This document shows positions 1 through 43,553 of a stretch of DNA of 64,000 nt, piece by piece. The stretch is from Acanthaster planci (taxonomy: Eukaryota > Echinodermata > Asteroidea > Valvatida > Acanthasteridae): assembly GCF_001949145.1 (NCBI RefSeq), contig NW_019091623.1, positions 274,889-338,888 of the forward strand, given 5' to 3'. The notes under the pieces are model-generated. The model made no database searches, was not told the origin of the DNA, and worked only from the letters and a program-made list of their open reading frames with translations. Numbering within the stretch: the stretch's first letter is position 1; each line of letters starts with the position of its first letter. The position numbers and the translations under genes were made by a program.

Positions 1-161
1 TACGCTCAAGATTCTGCAGAGTATTCTCTTAATTCAAAACCAGGGTCAGAGAGAGAGAGAGAATTACCAGCATGCACACTCTGCAATAGTCAATCAAATA
101 TACGCATTCAATTTGTCGTCGACCTCAATTAACAAAATGTCGGTTGCACGTATATGCTTAC

Positions 162-31138
<30,977 letters not shown>

Positions 31139-31183
31139 GGTGGTCTCTTGGTAACTCCCCTTAATCGTATCCAGAGTCCTAGA

Positions 31184-31190
31184 TTTTATA
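31184..31190 (-). promoter_or_regulatory. TATA box of the giant secreted-protein gene
   Basis: The minus strand reads TATAAAA here, 46-52 nt upstream of the ATG at 31138. A start site about 30 nt downstream would give a very short 5' UTR of roughly 20 nt. The ATG sits in a good context (ACCACCATG). No other start with a signal peptide is visible nearby. Confidence 0.6.
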
Positions 31191-34100
31191 TCACAGATCC
31201 ATTTTCTCTGTCTCAGACCCACCCACGAAAGAACTTACAACCTCACGCAACTTGTTCCGGTGAAGTAGGCGCGAGAGTGTGAGTTTGTCTACCGGACTGT
31301 CCACCTTAAGTTCCAAGCGGACTATCGGCGCCACTAAAGCCGGCCAAATCTCCAAGCTCCACTAAGTAAACTTACCGGCTGCGCAACTTATAGACTGTCA
31401 ACAGCGATAGAAGACCGCCTGTTTAGAAAACAAACATTTTAGACCTTCTTTTTTCCATATTATTGTCTAAGCTAACCGTCGAAACTTTCTCTGTCATGGA
31501 AATACGCTATATATTTATCTGTTACAAATAGTGACGAATTCTCTATTTTTTGTTAAAATAAGTTCTAGAAATTGAGTAATTTTCTTTGATAATCTGAGCA
31601 CAGTGAGCCAGATAACAGAACATTCAAAACATGTGTAGCCTACCGTCCTCACACATGCATTTTTCAGCTTGACGCGCGTGTGCATTTAGCACGACACCCT
31701 ATCAAAGGCATGTAACGCACGCGTACCACATGTCTATGAGTGTTGCGCCAGTGCAGTAATAGCTTCTAATTCTGGTTGTCAAATTTCACAATAGCGAAAC
31801 TCTTTTCTCCCACTCTCTTCCCTTACGTTTACATGTTCTCCAAAGAGCCGATCCACTGGGCAAAATTTTCGGGGCAGGGAGGCAAAATTCGTTTTTTTTT
31901 TTGGTGGGGGAGCCGAAATTTTTAGACAATTTTCTAATGTAACCCTTTATGGCCTTTTAAAGGGGTGAAGCTACTTTCTGGTGCTTTTTGCAGCTTTAGG
32001 AATGAAAGGAAAGCGTAAATACTAAAAATTTCTCTCAAAAACTTTCTTTCTCGCTCAAAAAATGGAGGATATTGCCCCCTCGTACGTTGTCCTCCCTTCG
32101 GATTTACCCTTGTTATCTCCTAATCAGTAAATTAATTACCAAACGTTGGTAATGCATCGGATGAACTAACGGATGGGGCTGTAAATTTCATTAATACGTT
32201 ATGAAAGAGATTAAGTAGTAAGTCGACTGGCGAGTGCTCAAACTCCGGGTTGTCCGAATTGCTTCCTGACTGCTAACCGCAACAGCCACTTGTCATGAAC
32301 CACATCACTAGTGTGACACATTCCAAGTCAGAGCGCTTCTGTTCCAGGCCTATCTATTCGCAGCCAAGGAGTTGGAAACTTAGCACATTTGTCGATCGGT
32401 TCTCGGTTGTCCAGTGCTTTCATGTACTCTTCAAGAAGATCATTCCCTGCTTATAATCTCCACCAATAGAAATACCTGGAATTACCACTGATGTTGTTTG
32501 TTTTGGATCAAAGTTTGTAAATAAGTATAGGAATGCCAGATTCTGTTGTTTACATGCATCTCGCGCAACTATGCAGACTACAGGATGTTTGAATTTGAAG
32601 GCGTTGTCTGTAAAGATTTCTTAATATTATTAGTCCAGCTTTATTATTGGGAAACCGTCAGGAGACCTGAAAGTACATGTGGAACTTATTGCACTATGTC
32701 GACGATAAGAGACATGTAAAAGCATGTACCGGCAAAAGTTGAAATTTCGTCATCCATTAACATAGACAATTCTTAAATAACAAGAAGTTAAAAAAGAAGC
32801 AGTGGAAATAATATCCGGTACAACAGTAGCCTTTATCATCATTTTTTATTTTTCTGTTTGGGGACTTTGACTCATGAGGAGGTCGATTGCAGCGGAACCC
32901 AAAGTTCTACTGTCAGAATCGTCCACATATATATCACGACGACTGGTCCTTTCTGAAACAGTGTGGTCAGTTCTTTCCAAAATCAACAACCTTCTATCTC
33001 CAACTAGGCGGGCAAATCTACTTAACATGACAAAAGAGAAGTATCACCCAAAAGGGAACTGTGACTTCAGACAATAGGCCTATGCATTCGGATTATAGAG
33101 CCTCAAATTTCATAAAAATCGAAGAGTAGGCCCTACAGAAGTTTGGATCAGCGTTCGAAAATCCCGATTGTGGAAAATCGAAGCATAGCTTATTCATGAC
33201 AAGCTTGCTATATGCTTGCCTGTCTGCCACGGGAACGATCCCACCCTTAACCGATGTGATATTAGGAATCAGGATTTCACGGAGTCGAATTTTCGTAGGC
33301 CGCCTGTACTCCGTCGCTATGCACGGAGTTGAGGATAGTCTGATACCTCGACGTCTAAAGTTATCTTGCAAGATACTGTGTGCTGCAGCCCAGCCTAATG
33401 TGTACAGGGCAAGCGCGGAAATTCGTTCGCGCTGTGCGGCATGTGTGCTTTGTGCCAGCGTTCCGTGTGTATACTACAGAACAGTAGTAAGTAGTGTCAC
33501 TATAACATTAACAAGGGAGACCTACATTTGTAACTTTTGCATTCACCTTGGTAAATGACTGCAACATCATGCTCAATATCTGTAGGATTAATGTTATGAA
33601 AAGAGGGCAGGGGTTTAAGTTTTGAGGAACTTGTTCTAGGAGGAAGGAAAACACATTGTCCCATGGCAGCCATGGCAGCATGGATTCAAATTTGCATGGC
33701 TGGTTTATCATGTTTATCAGTAAGAAGGTCATATTTTCTTACAGTTTGCAATATATAATATGAAATTTCAAAAATATAGGGTCAGCGCAGTATAGAGAGC
33801 ATTGTTTTGGGGGGACTGACCAGTTTTACAATGTTAAAATGACAAAACTGGGGATCCCCATACAGGGTGAGTGCGGGAATTTTTAACCAGGAGGAAAATT
33901 CGACCAACTGCATTCAAAAACTAAACAGCTGGTTGAATTTCGTGCTTTTCTTATGTGGTCGAATACCCGGACCTTTACCCTACATGTACATAATGACTAC
34001 AAATCCCTGTCTGATTTCTTAAGCAGAATACTGATTTTGGCCTTCAGAAAACTTAAAAGCTAACATAATGAAGGTTGGCAGCTCTCAATCTGTGACAGCG

Positions 34101-34362
34101 TTTCTGTCTGCATTTTGACCAGGCAGCGGTAAGACCTGTTTTCTAGGTAACTGGCTCGTCAGACACCAGAAGCATGTCCCAGAGGATGTCAGCGCATGTC
34201 AGCTGGTGGGATGCTCCTGCAAGCAGTACAAGTGAGTCTATTCAAAACTGAACACGGAAAGAAGCCTGTCATACAAATTGTTACCGGTACGTCATTTGTA
34301 TCCCAATTGGAAAAGAGGACTATAATAGCTTATAGAAAAGGGATTTTTGTATTTGACCCTCT
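31191..34362. other. Upstream flank of the giant gene, no gene seen
   Basis: This 3.2 kb holds the 5' flank of the secreted-protein gene. Short open frames (for example near 32846-33560) lack recognisable motifs and have no splice-supported partners, so I do not call them genes. There is a T-run near 31895. No transposon is recognised. Confidence 0.5.
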
Positions 34363-34376
34363 TACCCAGTGGGCAC

Positions 34377-34650
34377 GAGACGTCGATATGACGTCTTAAA
34401 GACGTCCAATATTGACGTCTTATTAATGTCTTTTTTGAGTCGTATATACAAAGCCAAAAGACGTCAGCATCCTGACAAGTAAACGACGTCAGTGGTCTGA
34501 CTAGAAAGACGTCAGCATTATGACGAGTAAAAGAGGTCAACATCGCGACTAATAAAAGACGTCAACATTGAGACTAATAAAAGATGTCAACATTGCGACT
34601 AATAATAGACGTCATCATATTGAGCAGTAAAAGACATCTGCATTGGACGA
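34377..34650. repeat. Left subterminal AAAGACGTC array
   Basis: AAAGACGTC-like units recur about every 25-30 bp, with degenerate spacers such as ACTAATAAAAGACGTCAACA. Such arrays near transposon ends are often transposase binding sites; that role is inferred here. Confidence 0.65.
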
Positions 34651-37197
34651 GTCATGTTTTTTTTTTACTTTTTATGATAAAAAGAAGTTCACATGCCTTA
34701 ACACGCTGCCTGGCTATAAAATAGATTTTGACTAAAGCGACTGTTTACAACTAAACATAATTTTTTTTATTTAACTCTCATTCTTCATATTATAATAACC
34801 TGTTAGCACACTTTGCTGAAAACGATGGTCTACACAAATATTATGTACCAATAATATTTCTGGTAAATTCAATGGTTTTGGACGGACCATTACAATTGCA
34901 CCCAGCATGATCAATGTGACGATGAAACAAGGTATACTTGTGTTTACACTTACTGGTTAAAAGCAGTTAAAAGGTTTACTTTTACGGACGAGGCAAGAAT
35001 GGGAAACATTAATCACACAGTACATGTAGTATAAGCCATGTAACTGAATTTGGCAGAACAAAACATTTTCAACCAGGCAAGACTTAGTAAAATACGTTTT
35101 AGATGTACATGTAATGGCATTTATAAGAGGTAGAAAAACAACATCAGTTAATGAAAATATGTATGCTTGTACTAATAAGACAATTCAAATCGAGTTGGCT
35201 TAGAATTAAAAAAAAATGGAAACATGGCACATTTTTTTGAGAAAATTTTGTCTCATGCAGTGGTTTGTCAAAGTTTTTAGAAAACAGACCATCCTGGAAC
35301 AGGATGATCTAGTCAATTACAATTTAAATTACTGTACGTGTTTTAATGCCGCAAAATATTTTACCCATGCCCCCCCCCAAAAAATGATCAGACGTGTAAT
35401 TTTGTTATTGCCGTACTTTAAAAAGCCTTCATTGCTTCAACCTGAGGAAAAAAAAACGAGGAAACAATGTACAAAGTTTACTTGAACAACAAAACGTTTA
35501 AAGTTTTCAAATAAGACCCAATACAAAAATAGGCTTTATGCTCATTAGTTAAATATCACCGAAATATATGAAACTGCCAGGAAACAGGCCTCTGATGCAC
35601 TAGACTGGTCGCACAGTTATCCGGTGGGCATGCCTGCTGAATTACTCAGGGCTCTTGGTTTGTCTCTCGTAGGAATACTAAGCTTGAGGTTCTTCGCGAT
35701 TTGTTGTCTTACTGCAGACACTGTTGTACCGTGTGATGCAACACTTTCTGCAAATGTTAGACAAATAAGACAATTTATTTTTGTGAAAACTATAAGGACT
35801 TTGGTGGCAGTAAATAAACCGGTCCTCTACCATTGTTTACACCACGTCTGAGCTTAAGTGCGCATGTTCATTGTGATTGAGAATGAAAAAGAATTTTTCT
35901 GCCACCAACTGTCTCTAACACGTCTAAATCGAGTGGCCAATATTGTACATTGCAACACATACATGTACTGCCGTTACATTTTCACAATTTAGTCTCACCA
36001 ATACAATGGTATAATGTTTAATCTTAAAAGGGTAAATTAGATTTATTGACACTGATAGTTTTTGACATATTTGATGACGCTGAAGTATGGGCACCGTGGC
36101 TAGCCCAGATGCTGCTTACTGCACTCCGACTGTGAGTCTACATACATGTACGACTACGAATAAACACTATCTGTAGTCCAACCATGGAGGTAGGAAACAA
36201 CCGCGGCCAACCCAGTTGACTGTTGAGGATTAAAATTATTGCGTTTAAGCCTGACCTCTGCTTCACCAACAATGCCCATACGGAGCAGAACTATATTTTA
36301 TAAGCACTTACCTTTTAAGGAAGGGCCTAATCTGTCTCACTCTTCTTTTAACGGACAAGCTGCTTGCAGCAATACTACATAGTACTCGAGCTCTCTTAAT
36401 TCAAAGCACGAACGAAATTATGAAGTAGTCGGGTTCCCTGACCTGAAGATCTTTATTCCATTGGAAATACGTGTAGACGCCGAAGTCAGTAGACCTAACC
36501 GTATTTGTGGAAGCCTGTTTTGACTTTTGGACATGACCTCAGTCTTTGCCATCGCTGGTTCCAGTCGGCATGCTCAGAGTCTCCTCGAAAGGCCGGAACC
36601 AGCTAATACTAGGCCAGAGCCACTATAGTAGCACAGTGCGCACGCTTTAAGCCATTCGTTGCTTGCGAGCATGCAGGCAATGAAAGAAAATAGCCTCATC
36701 ATGTAGGGGTATTTTAATGTCATGTTATTTTAAATCAGAGGAGGGCGTTAAGGGTCAGTTCCACTGCAAATAATCATAAATCACAAGCATGTGTACCAAA
36801 CCACACTTGCAATTCGTCTTGTGTTAAAATTTCCCTGTAAAATGGACATTTGCACTATTGCTATCTCATACATGTACATCCCTCTTGACGTATAGATGAG
36901 GCAAACAGAACAGTCACCTGCGTCCGCAGGCGGGATTTCGCAAAACATTGTATGCCATTGTTCTGGCGGGACTTGACCTTCCGTGGTAAAACGGAGTGAG
37001 AACCGGCAAAACCGAGACAAACTAACCGAGACAAACAAACTGCTGTATGTTGACGATTTGATGACTGTAAAATGACGTGGTAAAGAGGTCGTGTGTTTCA
37101 TGTATTGCTTGTTGAAGAAAACAATTCAAATAGAGAAATAAAAAGATGTCGTTTTCTCCTTTCACTGTATGTGTGGTACTGATGATTTGATAACGAC

Positions 37198-37364
37198 TGC
37201 CAAACGACGTCTTAAAGACATCATGTTTTTTTGTGGTCATGGTTGCTGAAGCAATGTTTCTAACCGAAGATTAAAGACGTCTTTAAGACGTCGTTTCTTT
37301 GTCACGACCACTTTACGACACACGACCACATAACGACCACAAAAAGACGTCTTTCACGTGTCGT
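37198..37364. repeat. Right subterminal GACGTC array
   Basis: This array mirrors the left one. It contains GACGTCTTAAAGAC, AAAGACGTCTTTAAGACGTC and AAAAAGACGTCTTTC, plus CGACCAC repeats, just inside the right inverted repeat. Confidence 0.65.
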
Positions 37365-38216
37365 GTGCCCGCTGGGTACAGCTGAGGGGAAAAAATGAGT
37401 TATTCATGAATCCTCCTGAAGAACTTGGCAATCCCTTCGAAAATCTTTGAAAATCAATCTCTTTGAAACTTGGTGGGCATGTGAAGACTTATGCTGTGAG
37501 TGTATATATGAAGTTTCAATTCAATCTGACAGAAGGTTTTGTGGCTATGGTCATTCACGTTTACACTTTCAGGTGTGGGACAGCACAGACATCTAGGAGT
37601 TTCACAAAAATACGTGTAGCAACCACACCGCGGCCGGTGAAAACAATTGCAACGAGTGCGCGCGTACGCACAGATCAAAGAAAAGATTGTAACCCGATCC
37701 TCGGACTGGCTGGTGCATGCATATGTTGCCAAGGTCGCTGTTTTCACTGGCGCAGTACCTGTCATTTTACGAGAGTCCTGGATGTCCGCGCTGCCCCATA
37801 GCTGCCCACCTGTTTAGGAAAAACGGGTACTCATAGTTCATGAGAACGGCATGTTTTGTTTCAAAAAAAAATCATGTTAAATGACCTCAAAGACATCAAC
37901 TTTAATAAAAAGTTCCTGAGGCTCATCATGATGAAGATACATTGTCATGAAGTCATACCAATTGGCAGTGGGGAAGGGCAAATTCTCTCTCCCTGCAGCT
38001 CTAAAGGTTAACCTGAGAGAGCATTGGGTGCACTGGTAGTGCATTCTAACGGTGTCTTACATCTGGAAGATTTTATGTCAGTAGATGGAGCGTTTTTGCC
38101 TTTTTTTAGTTTTCCCGAAGAACTCCACATTGACCTCAATTAAGATTCCTTTTCTTTACTGATGTGTGCTACATGTAAATTTGCCATTTTCTATCTGTTG
38201 AAATAAATTTACAGTC

Positions 38217-38450
38217 TTTTAGTTGAGACCACTGAGGACCTTCATAAGACCACACGAGAGCAACACAAAGACCTCCAGTCTGAATTCAGGTCCCAAGCCA
38301 TTCAAATGAACTACAACAAAAGCATTCCTTTCTCATTGTTCACCCTGTGTGACTGGTTTTGTGTGTGGTTTTGTGTGTGGTCTTGTGTCAAGTCTTGTGT
38401 CTGGTCTTATGATGGTCTCGACTACAACACTGTACAATTGAGAATTTTCT
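38217..38450. repeat. Dispersed repeat copy related to 40984-41160 and 2086-2275
   Basis: The block TCATTGTTCACCCTGTGTGA (about 38332-38351) followed by a GGTTTTGTGTG run and a CTACAACACTG end recurs in similar order at 40984-41160. It shares the GTC-TTGTG motif style with the foldback in intron 55. Confidence 0.5.
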
Positions 38451-38763
38451 TCTATCACAGGTGTAAAAACATTCTCCAGAGGTTTTGCAACAATGTGCGA
38501 TAGCAATGATGTCCCAGCAGAAGAGAGGGTCTGTGTAGCTTTCGAGAAGGAGGAGATTAGATTCACGACCTTTGGCAAACACTGAACATCTTGGTTTCCG
38601 AGGCAACCCCAGCTAAGCTTATAGGTTGTGTTCATCATTGATACACTTGACATGATGGAGGAAGCTGAAAAAGCCATCAAGGTAAGATTTAGGTCTTGAA
38701 TATTGTCAATCAGAATTAACATTGTGGAAAGGTTACAAGTTTATACAGGGTGTAATTACCATT

Positions 38764-38907
38764 GGGCGCTGTTTGAGCAAGCAATACGCCTGCACAGTTT
38801 ATGGTAATGCTAAGGCGCAGGCTCACCAGGTGCATGTGCCTGCCGTGGCGCCTGTGCCTTTGCATTACTGTGCATTGCGCAGGCGTATTGCTTGCTCAAA
38901 TGGCGCC
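38764..38907. mobile_element. Short foldback MITE, about 144 bp
   Basis: The left arm has GAGCAAGCAATACGCCTG and the right arm has its exact reverse complement, CAGGCGTATTGCTTGCTC. Matching continues toward the centre (TAATGC and GCATTA), so almost the whole unit folds into one hairpin. It is non-coding. Confidence 0.75.
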
Positions 38908-38988
38908 TGTCTAATAACAACGTTTTACGTGTATTCACTGTGAAGTTTGCCATCTTGCGCCACTTCGCGGCGCTATACGATCTTTGAT

Positions 38989-39025
38989 AGACACATACAT
39001 GTATATCATATACATGTATGTGTCT
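38989..39025. repeat. 37-bp near-perfect palindrome
   Basis: Arms of 18 bases (AGACACATACATGTATAT and its complement) surround a single central base. It consists of the ACATGTA motif that is common across this window. Confidence 0.8.
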
Positions 39026-40401
39026 ACCGTGTATGGAAAACGTACATTGTATGGCATAGTGTATAGGTTTTTGAGTCAAGGGGGACAAACTGATTGTCCA
39101 AGTTTTTTAATCCTTATAACATTGGGAGTGAAATCTCTGCTCCTTTGTGGGTTTCTGCTTTTTTGATGAGTATATGCTGAATTTTATTTTCTGCTTTTTG
39201 CTATCAATGGTCCAGATTTCCTTCTTTGCGCAAGAGCCAATTTTTGTATTTTTTCCTTTTTGTACCGTGACGGGCAGGCCAAATTTTGAACGGCCCCTTC
39301 CGACATCGAACGCATGTGAAACACAGTACTGGAGTACTGTATTGCATTGAATTTACTGTACATGTACACTGATGTATGTGCATATATATGTTTACAGTGT
39401 AAACAAGTCTGTGCAGGCATTTTTCGGCGCGGCTTGAAGCGCAAACCTTGTGTGTAAACAGCATCCTGGGCCCATCCACTCATTGTGTTGTGATTGGCTA
39501 AATATGAATATTGATTCTGTATGTGTGTCAGTGGGACTTGTTACAGCCGTTCCTGCATTAGCGGAAGTAGTGACTAACAATCGTTCACTATTACGGTAGC
39601 ACACATTTCACTCTAAATTTGTGGCTTGAAATAGGGTTAGTGAATTTTCACTTTTGCCGATAGAGTGCTTCATGACAACTGGTGCGGGGCAAAGTTCGTA
39701 TGTCATGCATTAATGCTCAGTGTTTACATGCTCTGTGTGCATGGTTTTGTACAAGATTTCTAATAGTTTTTGACATAAACACAACTCCTCAAAATGTCTA
39801 TGCAACACAAGTGCATGATTGTCCAAAGAGGGTCTGACCTAGATACAATCATTTTTACAATGCTGATCCTCAAGTTACAAATCAACAGAAATGGACGTGG
39901 ATGGAATACACCATTGACAGGCAGGCGATACAGTCCTCACGTGGAAAATCCAAAAGCCTGGGCATGTGATGTGAATTCTTTGTAACAAATTTAGTTAAAT
40001 TTTGAAAACATGGTTGAATTAGGTGGGAAAACGGCCAACCCACTCTTCCAACCTAGATAGTTACAATTTTGGTATACCGTTTACTACATGTAGTTCATTT
40101 TAACCTTCATGAAGTTCATGCAAATATGAAGAAAAAAAGTGAAATTAAAAATGTGCATAAATTACAAGAAGAAATGACCAATGCTTGCACCAGGAGGCTG
40201 TAAAATGCACCAAAGAGCATTTACCCTATATATGTGCGTTGCACTTGCAATTTCAGCTAAATTCAGCTATTCTGTTAATGCTCCGCTCACACCCCTGATT
40301 GTGAAAGGAGTCATCTCCATCCTCGTGAAGTTGGCAGTAACTTTTTTTGAGTTTCTTATAAAAAATGCAAGGGAGAAGTCCCTCCCAGGATGCACCAGAG
40401 A

Positions 40402-42384
40402 TTACGTGTGCATTGTAGAATAATTAGTGGGGATGTCCATTGAGGCTAATACCTTGAAGACCTTGAAGGAGCCAGTGGCTCCGTTGTAGCCTAGAAATGT
40501 GGGGTTGAATACCCCATTGCATTTTCCATGCAGGGCAGGAAATTTGGAATGGGTCAGCACGTCAGGGGTCCGCATGTTGTTGGGATCCAGTGAGATAGGG
40601 GCAGAGCGTGACGTGTGTGCTGTGGGGTGTAAGGTTTGTGGGGCACTGACTTGTCCTGTTTTGGTAAACATTTTGAGAATCATCTGACTGGGGTAGGAAC
40701 ACTTGCATGATTTGGCAGATGTTACTTGCACTTAAGTACCTGGTTGAGCTGAGGTGTCGGATGTACTGTACATGTAAACTCCTCTGCCATGCTTTGGATT
40801 AGAGTGGGTTGTAGCCAGAGACTGCTATGGTTGTTGCTGTTGGCACGAATGTTGAGTATTAGGCTACAAAGCAAACACCTGTCATTACGGATGGCCAGAG
40901 GTGTGCATAGTTCTAACAATTAGACAGGTGCTTTAGAAATTTCTGGTTTGATTTAGGCCAGGGTGGGGGAGCANTTGTATTTTAGTCCATCACAAGTCCC
41001 TGTAAGTCCATCACGAGTCATTCAGTCTTTAGCCAATTCACCAACTGCTCAAACGAAATTGCGACAAAATCATTCTTTTGTCATTGTTCACCCTGTTAAT
41101 TACATGTGTGACTGGCCTTGTGAAAGAACTTGGGATGGACTCCAATACAACACTGCAAAGAACTCTCTCTGTGACATGCATGTGTTTTTGAGTGAAGGCG
41201 AGAGCCCTTCATCTTTGCTGATATCTTGGCCTTTGTGGGTGTTGGTGTTTATGGGTCCTGATGGACATCATCGGTGACAGAGGTCATTTTACACTGGTAC
41301 AGGTCTTAAGCTTGTTCATCAGTATTAAGGTGCAGTGAAGGTAGCGTGCCCACCAGTGGACTGGAAGTCAAAATTTGTCGTTGGATAGCTTGTCAAATGC
41401 TTGCAATGGATGTGGAATTTCTTAAAGGTTAGCTGCAGTCCATGGTTTTGATTACGAACAGGTGTAAAATGCAACTTCGGTTTCACTATTTCAGGGGGTA
41501 TTTTAATGCCTTTTTGGTTTCTGCTAATGAGTGTTTCCATATTCATGAGCAAAACTGTGATGTCATCTCAGAAAGAAGCCTCAGTGTTACATAGGTTTGT
41601 ACACAACAAAGTCCTCCGTTTTTGCAGATTTTCCTGAACTAAGGTTTTTCTTTGCTGATTCATTGTTCATGAGCACAGCAATAGGAAAAAGTTTTAGTTA
41701 GTAAATGCTGGGTTCACAATTTGTACAGAAATACTTTAGTACTGAACATTGTCTTCCTCAGATGACTTCACAGCAACAGTGCCCTCAGTTGTCCTTTTAA
41801 ATACATGTAGGAGTGTGTAAAAGTTTTCATACATTGAAGGAAAGTACAAAGATGCTGAAAATGTTCGTCGAAGAAAAATTCATTCTAGAGGTCTACACTC
41901 TAAGTATTGTACTGTAGGAATGATTGGGCACAAGTTTAGTCTTTAGCCCAACATGGATTGGAGCTTGGATACAGTACTTTTTGTTGAACAGTGTGGTGTT
42001 TTTAAGCTGGGACTTGGTCATCATCAGTGAATCCATGAAGTGAGTCTTTTCACTCCATGTGAAGTTGTCAGTGAGCAAGGGGGCAATGTTTGGATGGAAC
42101 AAAAGAGTGTACTTTAAGTTGTGTCTCCAGGTTTCAAAGGAATTGACTGTTCTGATCTTGCTGAGGGACCCCTGTTTTGGCGGATGATGATGTGTAGTGG
42201 CCATTTTGCCTTGGGGGATGTAGTTACTTTTGTTCAGGGCAAACTGTCTATATAAGATCACACAGCTGTAGTGTCCTCTGGTTAGCACCTGCTCGTGAAA
42301 GATGCTCACTATTGGCAGTTGGAAAATGGCATTCAATTTTGATGGCTTTGGTGAAAAATGTGAAAATGTTTCTGATACTGCCAC
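40402..42384 (-). mobile_element. Degenerate LTR-retrotransposon fragments: gag and start of RT
   Basis: The frame at 41893-42384 contains SFETWRHNLKYTLLF and FTWSEKT, which resembles gag proteins of invertebrate LTR elements. The frame at 41325-41552 carries FDFQSTGGHATF, a later gag segment. The frame at 40402-40731 has VFNPTFLGYNGATGSF, typical of the region before RT in gypsy-type pol. Order and strand agree with one element read right to left. Frames are broken and most of pol is missing. No LTRs were found. Confidence 0.5.
40984..41160. repeat. Dispersed repeat copy within the LTR-element remnant
   Basis: This contains CATTGTTCACCCTGTTAA and CCAATACAACACTGC in the same order as the copy at 38217-38450. 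It lies between the RT and gag fragments, so it was probably inserted there. Confidence 0.5.
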
Positions 42385-43553
42385 CGTATCATTATAGAAA
42401 GGGAGGGGTACTCAAGATAACGGAATCGGGGCCTAACACTAGACGAGAGGAACCGTTTTAATGGTACGAAACGCACGAGAAAAATAAAGATGTTAGCCCA
42501 ACTGGTATAAGATAACTACATGTAGTCATTAGTTATGACATTGGGGATGTGGTGGTACCAACGGATGCCAAGAATGTAGGCAGTGGATGGTTGTAGAGGA
42601 GGGAGACCAGGATTTGCATCCATAGAGGAGAACAGGAAGGCACAGGTGTTGAGGATGCATATTTTGGTGGATGTGCAGATCTTGCTACTGCACCATACCC
42701 GTGAGAGACAGTGTTCTAGCCAGGCATTCAAAAGCATATCGGGCCCATACGCTGAGCAAAAACCCTGACATGCCGGAACTACCCCTGATGCGCAATCAAT
42801 ATGCTTCTATTTTCCTGGGAATCTAATATTAAGTTTAAAAACATTGCAATCAGAGATGTGAAAAAAGAATTCTTCATAAACACCGACAAAAAGTTACCAG
42901 AATATCAGCAAAATGCACCGAAATTGGACGAAACTTCCACAACGCAACACAGTACACACATCAGTACAGCTACATGTACAATGTACCTCTGTGGAGACAT
43001 CACGTACAAGTGGCATGCACAATACTGGTTCCCGCTGCGCCGGTGATAAATTATTAGCAAGAGTAGATGGTTAGGAGCCAGACTACACCTCTGGATGGCA
43101 TGGCTGGTAGCACGGTAGTTACCCGAACCTTTCAAATAGTGTCGCCTCGAAAATTATCAAAGTAAGCTACAGCTAACTTGACACTGACACTTTCAGACAT
43201 TTATTTCCTCTTCTAATAATAGCGATAGACCTACGTGATACAGTATTGAATAGTCATAAAGTAGTAACCAAACAAATGTATTAAATAATCATAAAGAAGA
43301 CAAGAAGAGGGGGGCAAAAGCCTAAAAAGCAAAGGCTTGTGTTAGGCCAACTAACACATTACATTAACAAATTACATACAAGTCATTCAAATACAAACAA
43401 AACAAAAGTTCGACACTGTGTAATCACAAGGTGATAAACGAATGAAATCACGGACCCTCGATGAAATGAACGATACGGAATGAAAACAGTGGACATAGAC
43501 CGACATAAGAATAATTAATCAAGATGAAGGTTTGTACAGAGAATGGCATGTTA
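42385..43553. other. No gene seen
   Basis: About 1.2 kb of non-coding sequence lies between the gag fragment and the 3' end of the LINE. The right part (about 43200-43553) is AT-rich and may be the LINE 3' UTR. No tail repeat could be fixed. Confidence 0.4.

Larger units (their letters stand above)
34365..37376. mobile_element. Non-autonomous DNA transposon, 3.0 kb, TIR CCCAGYGGGCAC, TA flanks
   Basis: The left end reads CCCAGTGGGCAC (34365-34376) and the right end reads GTGCCCGCTGGG (37365-37376), an inverted match with one mismatch. TA lies directly outside both ends (34363-34364 and 37377-37378), consistent with a TA target duplication. Subterminal zones on both sides are packed with GACGTC palindromes. 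No transposase is readable inside, so it is a non-autonomous derivative. The superfamily is not assigned. Confidence 0.75.
37379..40401. other. Intergenic region, repeats only
   Basis: No gene is supported in this 3 kb. It contains a dispersed TTGTGTGTGG/ACTTGTGA-type repeat (38217-38450), a foldback MITE (38764-38907) and a palindrome (38989-39025). Short open frames here overlap these repeats. Confidence 0.5.

Noticed and set aside
33093-33558. Possible gene in overlapping frames of 92 and 120 codons
   Set aside because: There is no recognisable motif, no splice-supported neighbours and no clear start context.
34377-34650. CRISPR-like regular repeat
   Set aside because: Units are degenerate, spacers are short and similar, the context is eukaryotic, and the array lies just inside transposon ends.
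35216-37240. Possible transposase inside the 3-kb TIR element
   Set aside because: Frames are short and carry no DDE, helix-turn-helix or zinc-finger pattern.
38306-38722. Frames of 65-129 codons as a host gene
   Set aside because: They are made of TTGTGTGTGG-type repeat sequence and overlap on both strands.
41893-42384. 163-codon frame as a host gene
   Set aside because: Its internal motif fits LTR-element gag, and it sits in line with other retroelement pieces.
42516-43135. Frames of 61-81 codons near 42.5-43.1 kb
   Set aside because: No motif is visible, and they lie between retrotransposon remnants.
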